Counted from the stretch's first letter, positions 46,879 to 61,262 are shown. The stretch: 64,000 nt of DNA from Cymbidium sinense (GCA_021442155.1 CM038232.1:57381436-57445435), one strand, 5' to 3'. The notes: a model not told the origin generated them from the sequence alone. Made by a program: numbers and translations.

Positions 46879-49266
46879 TGCTACAACCTGGCCCGGGAGC
46901 TTGGAATACTAAGGCGGGAACAGACAGTTGGACGGATAAAAAGAAAATCTTAACATTTTCCAATAGAAACAAAACTACACAATATATTTCTCCAAGTCAT
47001 ATAAGAGCCACTACAATTCCAAACCATAATTAATAAATTTGTTCACATATATAAAATATCCACCAACAGAAATCATATAAAACACAGTCTAAAATATAAA
47101 TTAATATAATACTTATTTCTTGATGTTCCTCTACGACAGTAGACATAATACTTCCTTCTATTTTCCATCTAGTTAGAAAGGCTATTTGAAAATTTTAAAA
47201 ACTTGTAATTGAAAAAATTCATGAATTATGCTTTATCTTTATAATAAAACAAGAAGCGAAAATATGCATGATAGGTTTTGCTATAACATGTACATAAAAA
47301 AATACTCAAACAATCAAACATATATGAGGTATGTACAAATGAAGATTTCTTAGGAACTTTATTTTTAATTTATCACCCGTCTCAGGAGTCACTGTCTAAA
47401 ACTTTACCATAAGAAAACATTTTTCATAACTTATCCAAAGGATAAGTAATCATTTTCATATGTCATTTCCATTTCATTTTTTCGTAGGTATATTAGGTAA
47501 AATAAATCTTAGGGGTGAACTCTACTTTAAAATATGCATATTCATAGCATACAATTTATACAACTATGCATATTAATTCATAACAGTAAATCGATTAATT
47601 CTATGAAATGATGTAAGTAACAATATAATCTAGTATTCAGGTTATTCATTCAATACGAAGAAAGAGAAAAATCAATCACAATTTGCAGTATAAGAAAAAA
47701 TCATAATCATGTACAAATGTATTTCATCACAAGAAAATAAATAAACTTTTAACATAAATATAAGAATATAATTACCCGCTTTAGTTTGAAGCTGCATTTT
47801 GAATCTCCTTCTCTTTAACACTTCTTTCCTTAACTGAGGTTCCTATAATTAGAAACATTAACTTGATTAATACTCATAACTATCTAAGTGTGTATATTAT
47901 TGAAATATAACTATATCTCTTATGATAAATTTATATTCTTACTAATTCATTAGAGACATTAAAATTTTAATTAATTTCTAATTTTTTATTTAGATAATCA
48001 CTATTTATCTAAAATATCTTGATTTACTTAATTCTTTATAAATCATCAAATTTATTTTATTCATTATTAAATTAAATTTATGGATCTACTATTATGCATG
48101 TAACATAATCTTTTGTAAGAAGATCTATCGATTTTTTTCTTAATTTTTCAATTAATTATTTATTTTTTTTATTCACCTCATAAAATTTATACTTTTACAT
48201 CCATAAGAAAAATAGCTTTTATATTATTATAAAGTACAATATATGATATATTAATTTGCATTTATTAAGCTAAATGTCATGTCAATATCTAAGATTATAT
48301 TTTATATGTAAATATTTAATGTTTAAATAATTGAATTTGATTTATACTATAGGGGAAAGTGAAATTATGCTTTGTTTCTATTAAGATAATTAATCATATT
48401 TTTATTGCCTCCATCTCAATCATAAGTTTCAAATCTAACATTCAATTTATATATTCTTATAAATATAACATTTTTATTTATCAGTTTTCAATTGAATTGT
48501 TCTTATATATTTTCAACATGTTTATGATTTATTTACATCACTTTTGATATAATTAAAACATATACTGTGTAATGAAATAATTATGTAAAAGTTTGTATAG
48601 TAAAATGGACTTTAAGGTTTTCAATTCTTTTTAGAAATTGAAACTTATATAATATAAATGCATTTCCTCAATTTATAAAACAAAAAGAAATGCTTCTGTT
48701 ATTTTCTTATAATAAAATAAGATAATTTTAAATATGTTAAAAATATAGATGTCATTATAAATTTATAGACTAACTTAAATAAAGTATTCTCAATTAAATT
48801 CGTTGCCGAACTTCTAACATCCTTAATCAAGATTAAAATAATAACAAAAAAAAATCAGATTTCTAATCTAAATAAATCATTATATATTATCTATTTAACT
48901 TACATTTATATCCTCAGTTTGCCCTAATCTGTGCTCGTCACCTGCATCCCGATTCCTCACGCACGAGCTCCCGTTCGCACGTCGATCTCTCTTCTCCTTC
49001 TTCTCGCTCAGTCGACGCACAGAAGACTCACGCACGCGAGATGGGGTTCAATGGCGGCTGCGGTGGCTTGGTGTCGGTGGCAAGGAAACCGCCTCACACT
49101 CCTAGAGCACGACGCACGCGCCCGTCTTCTCTATCTCCTTCTCCCTCTCTCATTTCCTCTCTCGCTGCTTTAGGGGTTCAATTTCGGCTAAACCGAAATC
49201 ATTTGGTGCCAACCCTCACGACGGTTGGATTTTATTATTTCTTTCCTTTTTTTTCCAGTTATTACA
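46879..49266 (-). mobile_element. Complete solo LTR of the R family (R4), Ty3-gypsy type
   Basis: On the minus strand it starts TGTAATAACTGG (49266) and ends GGTTGTAGCA (46879), 2388 bases. It is flanked by perfect TAAAA repeats at 46874-46878 and 49267-49271. Its interior matches R1 (47000-47900 region), R2 (48540-48690) and R3. The first 350 transcribed-side bases (48920-49240) are G+C-rich, as in R2 and R3. No primer-binding site or coding sequence lies beside it, so it is a solo LTR made by LTR-LTR recombination. Confidence 0.9.
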
Positions 49267-49271
49267 TAAAA
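49267..49271. repeat. Target-site duplication, right copy (TAAAA)
   Basis: Pairs with 46874-46878. Confidence 0.85.
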
Positions 49272-49590
49272 TGAATAAACTCTAAACATTTAATCTAGAA
49301 TTTAAAGCATTTTGATAAAATCACATGCTTATATAATCATAATTGTATGCTTAAAATTTTAGATGTCAGAATGCTCTTATCTATCATTTACTACTCTGAC
49401 AATGTCACTTATATTTGTGTTACATAGACTATATTAACTATTATTGTCGGATGATGACTAAACATAGATATGGATAAATAACATTTTCATAAAACATGAC
49501 ATACACACCAAGTGTTTTATAGAAAATTTAGGTATTGTATATTAGTTATGATGTAAAAGCATGTTCATTATCAATATTCAATGTATAACA

Positions 49591-51200
49591 TGTTGAAAGC
49601 TATGGGACTTGTAGCTATTGTCCACCGATTCCTTCATATTGTTTGACCCTTGGTGCGAACCTCACATACTAGATCTTCATTCAATCAATGACTGACATCT
49701 TAGTGCACATGGATTAAGATCTATTACTTTTTTTTATTAAAGCTCTTTAGAGCTCTTTGATTACTTTCCCATGGATCCCTATGGGCTAGTCTTATAGGGG
49801 ATTTATCTCTTCTTATTTTATGTATTGAGTAATTTGTTTTTATTTATTTATTTATTGAAGCCTTGTAGGCTTGTCTATATAATCCTCGCATTTTGTACAA
49901 ATTTGATTCAATAAAAGTCTTAAGTAGTTTTACATATTATTTCTACTTTCTATGTTTTTTTTACATTATATCGAGTGATGTTAAGGTTTCTTGTTTTCAT
50001 CTTTTGTTCCCCTTACTCTTTCTCTCCTCCTTTCGATGAAGCTCTTTATTCCTTTCATTATCTTTTCTTTGACTTCTCTAAGTAGTTGGTTATCATGAAT
50101 AGTGAAAATCAAATTAAGAGAACTTGAGGGATTTTAAGCCTCATATTTCTTGAATTGGAGCAACCATTCGAAGTGATCTCAAGTCTTTTTTAAAGAAAGG
50201 GATAGATCCAACATCTTGTTGGTCTACCTTCAGATTTAAAGGACTCAAAATTTATACTATAGAAAAAATGGATTCTATGATCATGATATGGTTATGGAAT
50301 ATTATGATACTTGAAATCAACGAGCCATACATGTTCTTTCTACAAAAGTTGGGGATGCCATCAAACAAAATTATTCAAAAGTTAAAGATGTGCCTTCCAC
50401 CAAGTAAGGTAATCTTTCTATCATTAAATATTATAATATCATGTGGGCTTATATACTTGAATTGGATTGTGACTAATAATTCAAGATGATGTGTTATTAG
50501 GATGTGATAATTATCAAGCAATTTGTGGAAAAAGAAAGAATATTCAAGTTTAAATCTTAAGTAGAGAAAACCTCTCTTTAACCATCTCTTTTACAAGCTA
50601 AAAGAGGAAGAAGGATGATGATGTTGAATAATTTGATTTCCAAAAGATCTATCAGGACGACCATTGAATCCCAAGGTAAGAGATTTGCTACCACATATTT
50701 CTTTTTTAAAGAAAGATAACCCCCGGATAGGCGATCTCTAGTGCAACTATAGTAAGACATCAAAGAGAGAACACAAATGGAGCATACTTTCCTTGTGGAA
50801 ACAGATAAACTAAACTTAGATTAAATTGATAAATTAAAAAAATTTCTCAATTCTTTGGAAAGACTATTTTGATCATGTTATCTTGCTCAAAATAGCATGA
50901 CATTCGACTTTTGTGTTTCTAGTGCCTCAAATACTTATTCATAAACTTGGATTAGATTCAAGTGTCATTGACCACATGACAAAGCTTTTTAACATCTTTC
51001 ATGTCTACAATTCTTCCTTAGTAATAGTAAAATAAATTGATAGATGTTTCTTTAACAACTATTACAAGATAGAGAAAATATTTCATCCCCACATTATAAG
51101 AAAGATGATTTGACAAGCTAGAGAGAAGGATGGATTATATTTTCTTCTGGACTTAAATTTTTTTGAAAGCAATTTTAGATTCTCTTGTTCTTTTGTTTAA
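49591..51200 (+). mobile_element. Ty1-copia 5' half: LTR, PBS, gag, protease
   Basis: 5' LTR 49591-49965 (tgttgaaagc ... tttttttaca, 375 bases), with tatataatcctcgcatttt and ttcaataaaagtctt signals before its end. PBS-like ttatatcgagtg follows at 49966. Gag at 50130-50640 reads IWLWNIM-like, YMFFL, VGDAIKQNYSKVKDV, KYYNIMWAYILELDC and FVEKERIFKF in different frames. The protease region near 50950 has VIDHMTKLFN, and the GAG-pre-integrase start near 51090 has RKMI and QARE.DGL. It stops near 51150; the rest of pol and the 3' LTR are missing. Confidence 0.75.
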
Positions 51201-51781
51201 ATTAGGTTAATCAAGTTATTAATCTATTAATCCATTTCTCTTTACTTAATTATTAAATTTAATTGATTATCCTTTGAAATGAAATGGGCTTAAGGGGAAA
51301 AGATTAGGAAAGAGGTCCCAACCTAATTCCATAAGCCCCTCATTTAATCAAACATGATTTGGTATGATTTGAATATCAATCAACCACTTTATTAATTAGT
51401 TAATAATCATTAATTAACATCTTGGTTGAAAAAAAGGAAATTTAGGGAGAAGATTAGGAGGAGGCCCCAATCTCCCCAAGTCTCCCAATTAAAAACAAAG
51501 GATTAAGGGGTCCAATTTGTTGATTAATTACTATTCACATGCTTAATTATCACTTAATTAAGTTAAGAAGATAAATAGGGAAAACAATTAATTTCTCATT
51601 AATCAACCAATAAATTTCTAGAAAATAGGAGAGATGTCATCTCCCTAGACATTCTTTGAAAGTTTGAAATTCATTGGTTAATTAATAAGAGAGTAATTAG
51701 GTTAATTAAAATTTCAGTTAAACCTTAATTAAGCCACAATTAATGTTCAAAATTAATTAAGTATAATTTTAATTGATTCCC

Positions 51782-52080
51782 CTCTTAAGGACTTAGCCTA
51801 AATCAAATCTAAATCAATTCAAATTCATGAAATTTTCACAACTTATTTATATTCTTATTTATATTCACATATATAAATAAAAAATATAAATTCAAATCAA
51901 TCAAACTAAATCCAAATTGAAATTCCAAATTCTAATTTTTTTCCTAAGTCCTTAATTCTCTTAAGGACATTAGCCTAAATCATGATCAAATCACTTCAAA
52001 TCTTTGAAATTTTCTCATAACTCATTTATATTATCATTTATATTCACATATATAAATGAAATATAAATTCAAACAACCAA
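51782..52080. repeat. Tandem duplication, period 176
   Basis: ctcttaagga(c)(at)tagcctaaatc begins both units (51782 and 51958); each then has a gaaattttc(t)ca... stretch and tatattcacatatataaat, with about 80-85% similarity by eye. Confidence 0.8.
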
Positions 52081-52409
52081 AACCAACTCCAAAATCAAAC
52101 TCAAATTCAATCAAAATCCAACCTAAGCCTTTCAAGTCAAAATCTTGAACTTATTAATCAACTTCAAATCAAGCCAAACTTGATTTTTTTTCTTCATGAT
52201 TCAATCAATCCTATAATCATGAATCCAAATATAAATACAAACTTCAATGACTTAACCAGAACCCCAACCCATTCATATTCTTCCTTTGAATATGAAATTG
52301 TCAAATGAACCAAAACCCATTTGATTTCAAACCACTGGAAAATGGATTTATGTTTCAATCATAAGTCCATAAACATGTTCAATCAAGCTCAAATCAAGCT
52401 TTTTAAAGC

Positions 52410-53220
52410 CATTTGACCCACTTAGGCTCACTTGACCTGACCTAAAGTTCTTATGAGTCAAATTCTAATCCTAACCAAATTGGATTGAATCAAACTCACC
52501 TAAACCTCTCATCATGATCAACAACCATCATGAGATGATCAATCACTCAAATTGGGTCAAACTAAGTCAAACCTAATAATTGACCAAGTCAACACTTAGC
52601 CAAAATGAAATCCAACATAACCAAAATCCACCATAGGCCAAATTGATTGAAACTAATGATCTAAGTTTATTCATGACCAATGTTTGAACTTGACTAAGTC
52701 AACATTTGAGCCTAACCTAGCCCAATTGGCACTTGACCCAAGTTGACCCAACTTGACCTAAAAAGTCAAAATGTGTCAAAGCTTGATCTAAGCCAAATTG
52801 ATTGAAACCAATGTGACAAGTTCATTCCAAATCACTTGTTAAACTTGACCAAAGCCTCAATTGGCCAACTAGACCTAACCTAACTAATTGACCCAACTTG
52901 ACCTAAAAAGAAATTTTGAGCCAAATTCAAACTTAACCAAAATTGATTGGAAATAAAGATACCAATCCACTTCATATGACTAACCAAACCTAAACTTACC
53001 TGACCTAGTAAAATAGGTCAAATTGGTCAACTTGACCCATTTGACCTAAATGAAGTCATATGAACCAAATTCAAACCTAAACAATAATTGAATCAAACCA
53101 AAGCCACCAAAGCATTTCAAATGGTCATATGAACTTGACCCAACCCTTGGTTTGACCCAATTTGACCATTTGGTCAACTTGACCAAAGTTGACCCATTTT
53201 GACCTAAATGGGTCAACATG
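52410..53220. repeat. TTGAC/GTCAA-rich tract (W-box-core cluster)
   Basis: I count about 29 TTGAC or GTCAA words in some 810 bases, most of them TTGACC or TTGACT, often in pairs such as gaccaagtcaac and ttgacccaacttgacct. Chance expectation is under two. The spacing is irregular. It lies in non-coding repetitive DNA. TTGAC[CT] is the WRKY-factor W-box core, but simple repeat expansion would look the same. Confidence 0.8.
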
Positions 53221-56200
53221 AGCCAAACCATACCAAATGAACTCCAAATCCAATGAAACTTGGCCAAACCTATTTTCTCAACATACCAAACATACCCAAA
53301 TTTAAAAATTAGCTAAATGGCCATTTTAGCCCTAGGCCATAGGGTAAATTTTGATCAAATCCATTGGAATATGGTCCTCTTCAAACCTACTTGATACTCT
53401 CCTAGATATCAAGTGAGCACTAGGGAGGGTGGTGAACCCAACCCAATGGGTTTGGGTTAGTCCAACCAAACCCAAAATTGAGCACATGGCTTGAAATGGG
53501 CAGATGGGAATCATCCTTACACTCAAATGGAGCACTTGGGAAGTTCATATTCCCACTCCCTAGCCCAAAACAAATTCAAGGACAATCCTAACAGCTCAAA
53601 CAACCCTTTCAATCTTGGCAATTGGATCAAAATGGCAAGCCTATGCTCGATCATCCGATTGTCAAAGGGGGAGATATACTCCCCCTAATTCATTTCAATT
53701 CTAACCTCCCTTTTATCGATTAAAGCTGAGGAACTCAGAGCAAGCCTTAGAGAGTATTCCCAAGCTTCTTAGAGAGGATTTGAAAACTCCATTTCTCATT
53801 TTTTAGAGTTTAAAAATAAGGGAAGGTCCATTGCACTGCCAACTTTCTCCACACTCAAACTCCATCCAATTCCTCCTTCAAGCTTCATCAGAGGACCAAG
53901 TCGAGTGCACCCAAGCTCTCTTCTAAGTTCTTGAAGCAAGGAGAGATCCAATTCAATCAAAGCCGAGCTCAAGCTAAGGAGGAGGTGACCCATAGGAAGA
54001 TCCACTCAACCTCAGCCCCTCAAACTTTCACCAAAGCTTCGTCTCAACCAGACGAAGCTTCTCCAAGGGAATCGAGTGCCGGTGATCACCTTTGGCAAGG
54101 TTAGCCATTTTTTTATCATTAAACTCAATGTGGTGTGGAGCTTTATGAAAGAAATGTTAATCTCATAGGATCTTGATCGTTGGATGTAATCTTCTATGCA
54201 TGTTGATGGTGTGGGTAAAATTTGGGATTAATCCGAGCTCAATTGAGCTCAGATCATCCCCTAGAACATGGGCAACCTCCATTGTTCACAGGGGAGATTA
54301 GTGAAGGATCTCTAGCCGTCCATCCATGCATTTTGGATGGATGGCCAAAATTAAGACATGTAGGCCCATTGTTTTATCCCTTTAGATTTATGGATCTCTC
54401 TCAACCGCCCAATCCTTGATCGGACGATGAGAGAAAAGCTGAAGCACCACTAATGACGCTGATACGATGACATTTTAAATAACCAACCAAAGTGTGCTGC
54501 ATGTAAAGTGCATGCCGCGTCAGCTACATGTGTGGTACCTATGTGATTAAGGATTTAATTAGGGTTTATTTAATTTTGAATTAATCCTCTAAACTTCAAA
54601 ATTCATATCTCTCTGAAGAAAAATCAGAAAAGTATGCAGTAAATTTCCACGGAAAGATAATACAGCCTAGAATATTCTAAAATTAGTTTTGATGGGTTTT
54701 GAATGGTGTCTTTCTCTGATTTTAGTTTTATTAGAATATTACTTTGCTAATTACCTATCAATTAATAATGATTAGTCCCTTGAGTGCATTTGGGGGGATG
54801 ACTTCTACCTCCTCTAATTTTCTTGAGATTTATTTTTGGGTTAATTGAGAAAATTTCTAATTCATTTCCTAATTATCCCCTTAATGTAATTAAAATTAAT
54901 TAAGGGTTTGATTATTGGTTTAATTTTTTGTTGAAGTTGATTAAGGTCTGTTTCAGTGAATAAGAGGTTTAGGGAATAATGTTGGGGCATTTTCTCTAAG
55001 CTATTCCTTAATCACCCCTCTTTCTTCCTTAATACTCTCTTAATTAAGGGTCAACTCACTAATTACCCCTTTAATCAATTTCACAAAATTCTAAAACCTT
55101 CCATAACTCAATTATTTTTCTTGGGTAGAGTGTTCAAGATCCTAAGTACAATTAAGGAATCAAAATTCAACTCATATGTGTGAGGGGTGTTTAGAAATTA
55201 CTTAAGTTAAACACTTCATCCTAATCCCATCCCCCCCCCCCCATTTCATTTTTCGAGTTTAAAACAAGGAAGGTCCATTACATCTAACTTTCTACACTAC
55301 ACATAAATCAAAATATAAAATGAATCTAATCACCTAAAAAATTGAACAAAAATATCATACACATGTGGGAATGGGTTAGAACAAAGAAAATCACCTCACA
55401 TTTTCCAAATTAAATCAAACTCAAAATCAAATAAAAAATCATATTAAATAAACTTTGATTTGCTTTAAGCTTTCTAATTTCATAAGATTGTCTTTAGAAT
55501 TAATTAAGGTGAATGTGTTTACATGCTTTCATTTTTAACTCTTTCCCAACATGCTAAATATGTGTGTCATATGATTTCATACATTCATATTCAAAAATCA
55601 AATTTAAAATGAAAATATTTACTTTATGTCAAAATTGCGCTTTGGTTAAAGTAAGAATAGACTATTATCACTATTAAATCTAAATTATTTTCAAAATATA
55701 TGAATCAATTATCAAAACTGAAAGTGTGTTACTTATATCTTACTTATAAGTTTGCATGTGAGTAAAATATAAAGATGTACTTAGTAGTTTTCCTTCTCCT
55801 TTTGGTATAGTTTTGAATGTAAAAGTGTATAGTTCATTTAAAAAGAATACAATACTTGCCTAATTCCATTTTTTATTGATTCCTATGCTATGACTTAAGA
55901 AGGACATCTATACTTACATATATAAATTGCATAAACATACCAACATAAAATAAATACAAATTTTTGCATCTTTCTTTTCCATTCATTTCTTTTATACACA
56001 TGCTTGTATTTAACAAAAGTGTTATATTAGTCTGACAACCCTGTTGTGTGGCTTTTAAATTCCTAAGTAGGTCTTGTACCTTACACCCTTTAATAATTTC
56101 ATACTCACTTATGCCTTTCATACATTCATATGCATGTGAAAATTGGATAAGAAACCCTATTCTACTTAAAGAAAGTCATGCATCATAAGCATTCAAATTT

Positions 56201-59000
56201 TCTTAAGTAACTTACTTAGCATCCATCATAAAGTGTGCTAAACATTCTTATGTATAGATATGCTTAGATGCTTCCATATGCATGTTATACATATTGGGAA
56301 AGAAATGAAGTGATGTGTGTTTTGTGAATTTTCAATTTTATTTAAACTTAAAATGCCTTTCTTTTGAATAAGTTTGTTTAGAGTTCATCTAAACTTAGGA
56401 TTAATTAAAACACAATAAGACATTCACTAAATGAAACTAAGCATGAATCCACTTTAGAAATTACTTAGGTAAAGAAAAGAGAAGTTCTCTCTCTTCCTTC
56501 TTTTATAACACTTAGTAATTAATTGTAGGATTCACTTGAACCAATTCAAAAATATAAAATAAAATCAACCCAAAAATAACTAAACTACTTAAATGAAATC
56601 CTCCTCTAAGTTGAACATACTTCACACTTAGAAAATTCTAACTTAAAGTCATAGCTAAGCATACCACACAAACTTTAAAAGCACACACTTTACTAAGTCA
56701 CCACTTCTATTTTAGTGCTGGTATGCATTTGTTATGTTTGCTTTTATTTGATATATGTTTTAGGATGTTAGGGTGTATGATTGTAGAATGAATGGTAGGA
56801 CGATTTAGTCTAATCATTATTTTCTCGGGGATTGTGCTTAAGCAAATAAATAAAATATAAGCTTTTGTGCTATGCTTATACCCCTAAGCATAATCCAATA
56901 GTGTGGACTTAGTCAACCATGTGTGGGGTGTTAAGTCCAATACACATGCTTGAGATTGTATGGTTTATTTTTATCTAATCTCTATTGTGCAGGTGTTAGT
57001 TAAATTTCTATTTTCCCTTTTTATGTAATTTTTGCAATTAAGATTTTGGAATGATTGTTATGGGGATTAAGATGAGCATTGGTCATAAGATCTTATCTTA
57101 TGTACCATGTGAAGCCTTGGAGAAATCACCTTTCAATCCATCCAAAAGAAAGAACCAAAAGAAGAAGAAAGAAGAAAAGAAAAAAGAAAGAAGAAAAGAA
57201 TAATGAAGAAAAGAAGAATGAAGACCCCATAACAATGAATTCCTTCTTAATTGTATTTAATTCATTTATAATCTGAGTTGTATAAGGGTAGAGCTCAGCT
57301 ACTCAATTTGTTTTCAGGTTTGTGCGATGATCCCCGACCACAATTACCACTTAATCTTTTGTGATTAACTTTATAAATTGATTGATGATTTGTTTAGCTT
57401 GTGCATTAAGTGGCATCCCTTTCCTAGTTAATTTCTTACTTTATATGCATGTCCTGGATGTGGATTAGGCTCTTAGGGAAAAATAAATCTTCTACCAAAT
57501 TTAACAATTCAAAATTAAAATAAAGAACTCATAATCTCACTAAAAGCTTAGGTTAAAATCAAGATAAAAGAATTATAAATCCCTTAGCTAGATGAGTATT
57601 TCTTTTATAATATTATGCACAAATGCATCTTGCTTCACTCTTGATTGGAGGGCTTCCGTGAGAAACTTGGAAACACACTGGGCCAATAATCTTACCTCAT
57701 GCAGGCATATGATCCCATCACTGAGTCAAAATGATTGTCCAAAAAAAAATGAAATTTGAATTGCATTAGATTTAGGTCATTTGAAGCATACCCTTACATG
57801 ATCTAGTCTCTTTATGGAGTGAATTTAAGGACTTAGTCTCTAAATAAATAGCCTATCTTGCATAAAGCATATGACTTACCTACAATTTGCAGGAAGAGTT
57901 AGTTGGTGGCCACCCCTTGTGTGTGGTTTGTCCTTTCTTGTGAGGCAAACCAAATACCCATTTCACCTTAGATTTAGGTCAGCTACACTTGCCAAAGCTC
58001 TAGATTTAGGTCGAGGTTGCTTCTTTCTTCTATGGGTCATAAGATTAAATTCTCACCTCTTAGGCATTTCTATAATCTTGTGTTGTGGAATCATAAGCCC
58101 TAAATTTCTAATAAAAATCAACTCAAACAAATTAAATCAATTTCAAAAATGTAAAGCCCAACCATAGGGTAGTTTGGGATGCTTACTAGGCTTTCTAATA
58201 TCTTAAGCATCCCCTACTTATTTTCATTTGGCTTTGATAAGAACTCCTTCCTCTTGATCAATCCCACTTGACTTTTTAAAAATAAACCAATCGATTGATA
58301 GTCCTACTTATTGAAATCCTTAGAAACAATGATCATTTTCCTTAATCGAGAGTTTTTCTAAGGAATCTCCATTCCTTAGGATGCAATTAACTATGGGGGT
58401 ATGCCCCTGTGGAGAACTTAACGAACCCGGTTTAAAATAAACCTTGTTTTATTTTTTCATATAAAGTAGGGGAATAATCTCTAGTACATCATCCCACAGA
58501 CCCATAAGTCCTTAGGAGTCCTTATTTAGATGATTAGATCCATTATAGAGTGGTGACTTCTATCTTTGAGATAGTACACCTTCCCTCGATGTCGATGATC
58601 ATCCTAATAAGTACACTGCCATTCTATGTGGTGTCCATCTAAAGAAAGAAGCAATCATCATCATATTGAATTTTCTCTTCTTCTTTCCTTTCTTCTCCTT
58701 TTATCTTCATCTTTCTTCAGAGAGGGATAGAGAAGGAAAGAATTCAAGGAGGAAGAAGGAGGAGATTGATTGATGATGGTGAATGCCCAACCAAAATATT
58801 TTTTTTCACCCACACTAAGATATTGCATTAAGCTATTTATTTATTATTTTTTGGCTAAATTAAGTCATAAAAATTTATCTTGGTGGTATGCTAAGGAAAC
58901 AAGGATTTGCTAAACTTCTATCACCCTATTGCTTTGGTGAGTGATATGTCTAGTTTTCTTTTTCTTTTTTTGGAAATTTTTTTCCCTCCTTATTCTATTA

Positions 59001-61262
59001 GTTACAAAATTTCACCACCAAAGCTCTCATAAAACCCCCTCCAAACACACCTCAAAAAGGTGGCCAAGTCTATGCTAATATATGACTTATCTTGTTCCAT
59101 TAGCTATTTGATCACTTTAAATGCATTTATATATATTTTTTCTTTCTCTTATAAGAGTTTTTTATTTATTTATATTAGTCCCCAAACTCTTTCACTAATG
59201 GCCAACATCCACTTAAAGCCTATTATAAGATTTACTTCCTACATGACCTAGTTTCCAAATAAAATCCAAAAACATATTAAATATAAAAAAAAATGAAACT
59301 TGTTATGTCATTTCAAGTTCTAAAAATACATATATTCTTTATATTAATGGCCTAAAATAAGATTTAAGGTTTTATATTTTTAGTCTGCATCTTACATGAC
59401 CAACCATTAACTTGGGTTTAGTCAAGAGATTTAAGGGCCTAAATTTATTTATTTTTAATCTACTTATCCTTTAGTAGATTTGATTATTTTCTATATAGCA
59501 AGAGTTTGTGAGGAGAAAAAGTAAATTGAAGAATAATTTTGTTGCCTTTTTTGTACTAGTTTGATTATACCTATTTGTTGCTTACTTCCATTAGAGAAGA
59601 ACACCTCTTCTCTAATCCAGTTTTTCTCCTTTCAATTTTGTATGCATTAATAACAACTCACATACTTCCTTCTCCCAAAAATCCCTCTATTTTTCATCAA
59701 CCTAGCTAAAAAGAAAATTTTGACTTTGTATGTCATGATACACAAAAGTAATTAAATATTACTGCTTATTTAAGTCAATATGCTTGAATGTTTATCTTGA
59801 ATGAAAACATTGAAATTTTTTTCACGAGCAATTATCTAAATCATAAAGCAATAAGTTGTTCGACTCTTTCTCTACCTAACATTTATCTCTTATTTAATGA
59901 TCACCATTCATGTATAATCTATTTGTTGCAAAGTTTTAAGAAACAAATTTCATTTCCATTGCTAACAAGTTATTAAAGATGGTGTTATACATTTAGCCAT
60001 TTAGATTTGAAAATATCATTTGTACTCTACACTCTTAGAAGCGATAACAAATATCATATTATTTGCTCTAAATTTTGATTAAATTTCATTTGTATCTTGA
60101 TTAAATCATGCTTGAATCTAATTTGAATCTTACTTTAATTTTGAATAAGTTTTGAATAATATTTGATTAAGATTATTACCAAGTTTGAATAAGTTCTAGT
60201 AAGGTTTGATCATGATTAAAAATAATTTGGTCAAGATTTGGATGAGATTCAAATAAAGTTTCAAAGAAGTTTGTATTATTGGTGGACAAAGTTTTAAACA
60301 AGGTTTGAGAAAGATTTGATTAGGGTTCAAAAAAATCTAAATATTATTTGATGATTATTCAAAAAATGGATTAGATTACATTATCTTTCTCTTACTATGT
60401 GATTTAAAATTAACTCATACTAATTATATCTATAGAGTTTTTAGATAATTTGAGATTAACTCTTTTTTTTTAACATTGGAGGCAAAGACACAACATTTGA
60501 ATTTTACATTGAATATTTAACAATTGTACTACTAAAGATCAATAGAAAAATTAGCTCATTTGTAGTCTTCTCATTGGTATTTTTCTTTTCTTAATATTTT
60601 TTTAAATTTTAAACTTTAGATTTAAACTCATAATTGTTAATTAAATTTCTTTTGCTATTATAATCATCTTAAAAGGTACAACAATTATTTTAGGGTTGTG
60701 ACAAGTTTATCATCCCAAGTCAAATCAATTTACTATCATGTCTTACTTGATTAGAATGATTTGAATCTTTTTGATCTTCAAGTACTAATGTAGACCTAAA
60801 AATTGACTTTAAAATATAATATTACATATTTTAAGAGCACAATAATAGTATTTTCTAAAAGTTACATTTGATCACAAACAACTCTAAAAGAACTATTTTA
60901 TGTAATCTTCTCAAGTTACATATATTTTATTATGAATGGTATATAATATCTCTAAATTTGCACTCTTGGTATTATAGATAACTTGAGTCTTCGAATAGTG
61001 TTGGAAGGTTTGAACTTATTTGAACTCATTTGAACATGTCATTTTAAACAAAGTTCAAATAAATAGATCATAATTAAAAGTAGGGGCATTTAAGTTAGAA
61101 ATATACTTTCAACTTGTTTTCCCAAAAAAATAAATGAGTGATATATTTTTCAATTTTCCCAATAATAAAAAATATAAAGTTAATTTTCTCAAACAAAATC
61201 TAAAGAATTTTATTACCATTTACATTTCCTCTCTTTCAAGACATAGAGCCCAAGTGTTCTAT
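59001..61262. other. AT-rich intergenic sequence
   Basis: No gene or classifiable repeat. 60080-60330 repeats the words ttgaataa, ggtttgat and aagatttg irregularly, giving a tandem-like texture without a fixed unit. Confidence 0.4.

Larger units (their letters stand above)
51200..59000. other. Non-coding repetitive region, probably LTR-retrotransposon leader or non-autonomous element
   Basis: About 7.8 kb with no recognisable protein domain. Internal similarity includes the period-176 duplication, the TTGAC tract, and tagagtttaaaaataagg-type sequence at 53803 repeated as gagtttaaaacaagg at 55255, each followed by aaggtccatt. There is a C12 run at 55231-55242 and an Arg/Lys-coding agaaga-rich stretch at 57130-57215. 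Small open frames are scattered and unsupported. Such repeats can be long LTRs or untranslated leaders of large gypsy elements, but I found no PBS, LTR ends or gag. Confidence 0.35.

Noticed and set aside
46791..46930. Reading NELFESIHETTPHSCDNLGE as a PPR or other exon
   Set aside because: The frame runs across the exact edge of the R4 LTR, so part of it is LTR sequence; no family recognised for the rest.
49041..49274. Open frames at 48931-49274 as genes
   Set aside because: They fall in the G+C-rich start of the R4 solo LTR, non-coding in other copies.
57079..57276. Lys/Glu-rich frame as a nuclear protein
   Set aside because: Encoded by an agaaga simple repeat.
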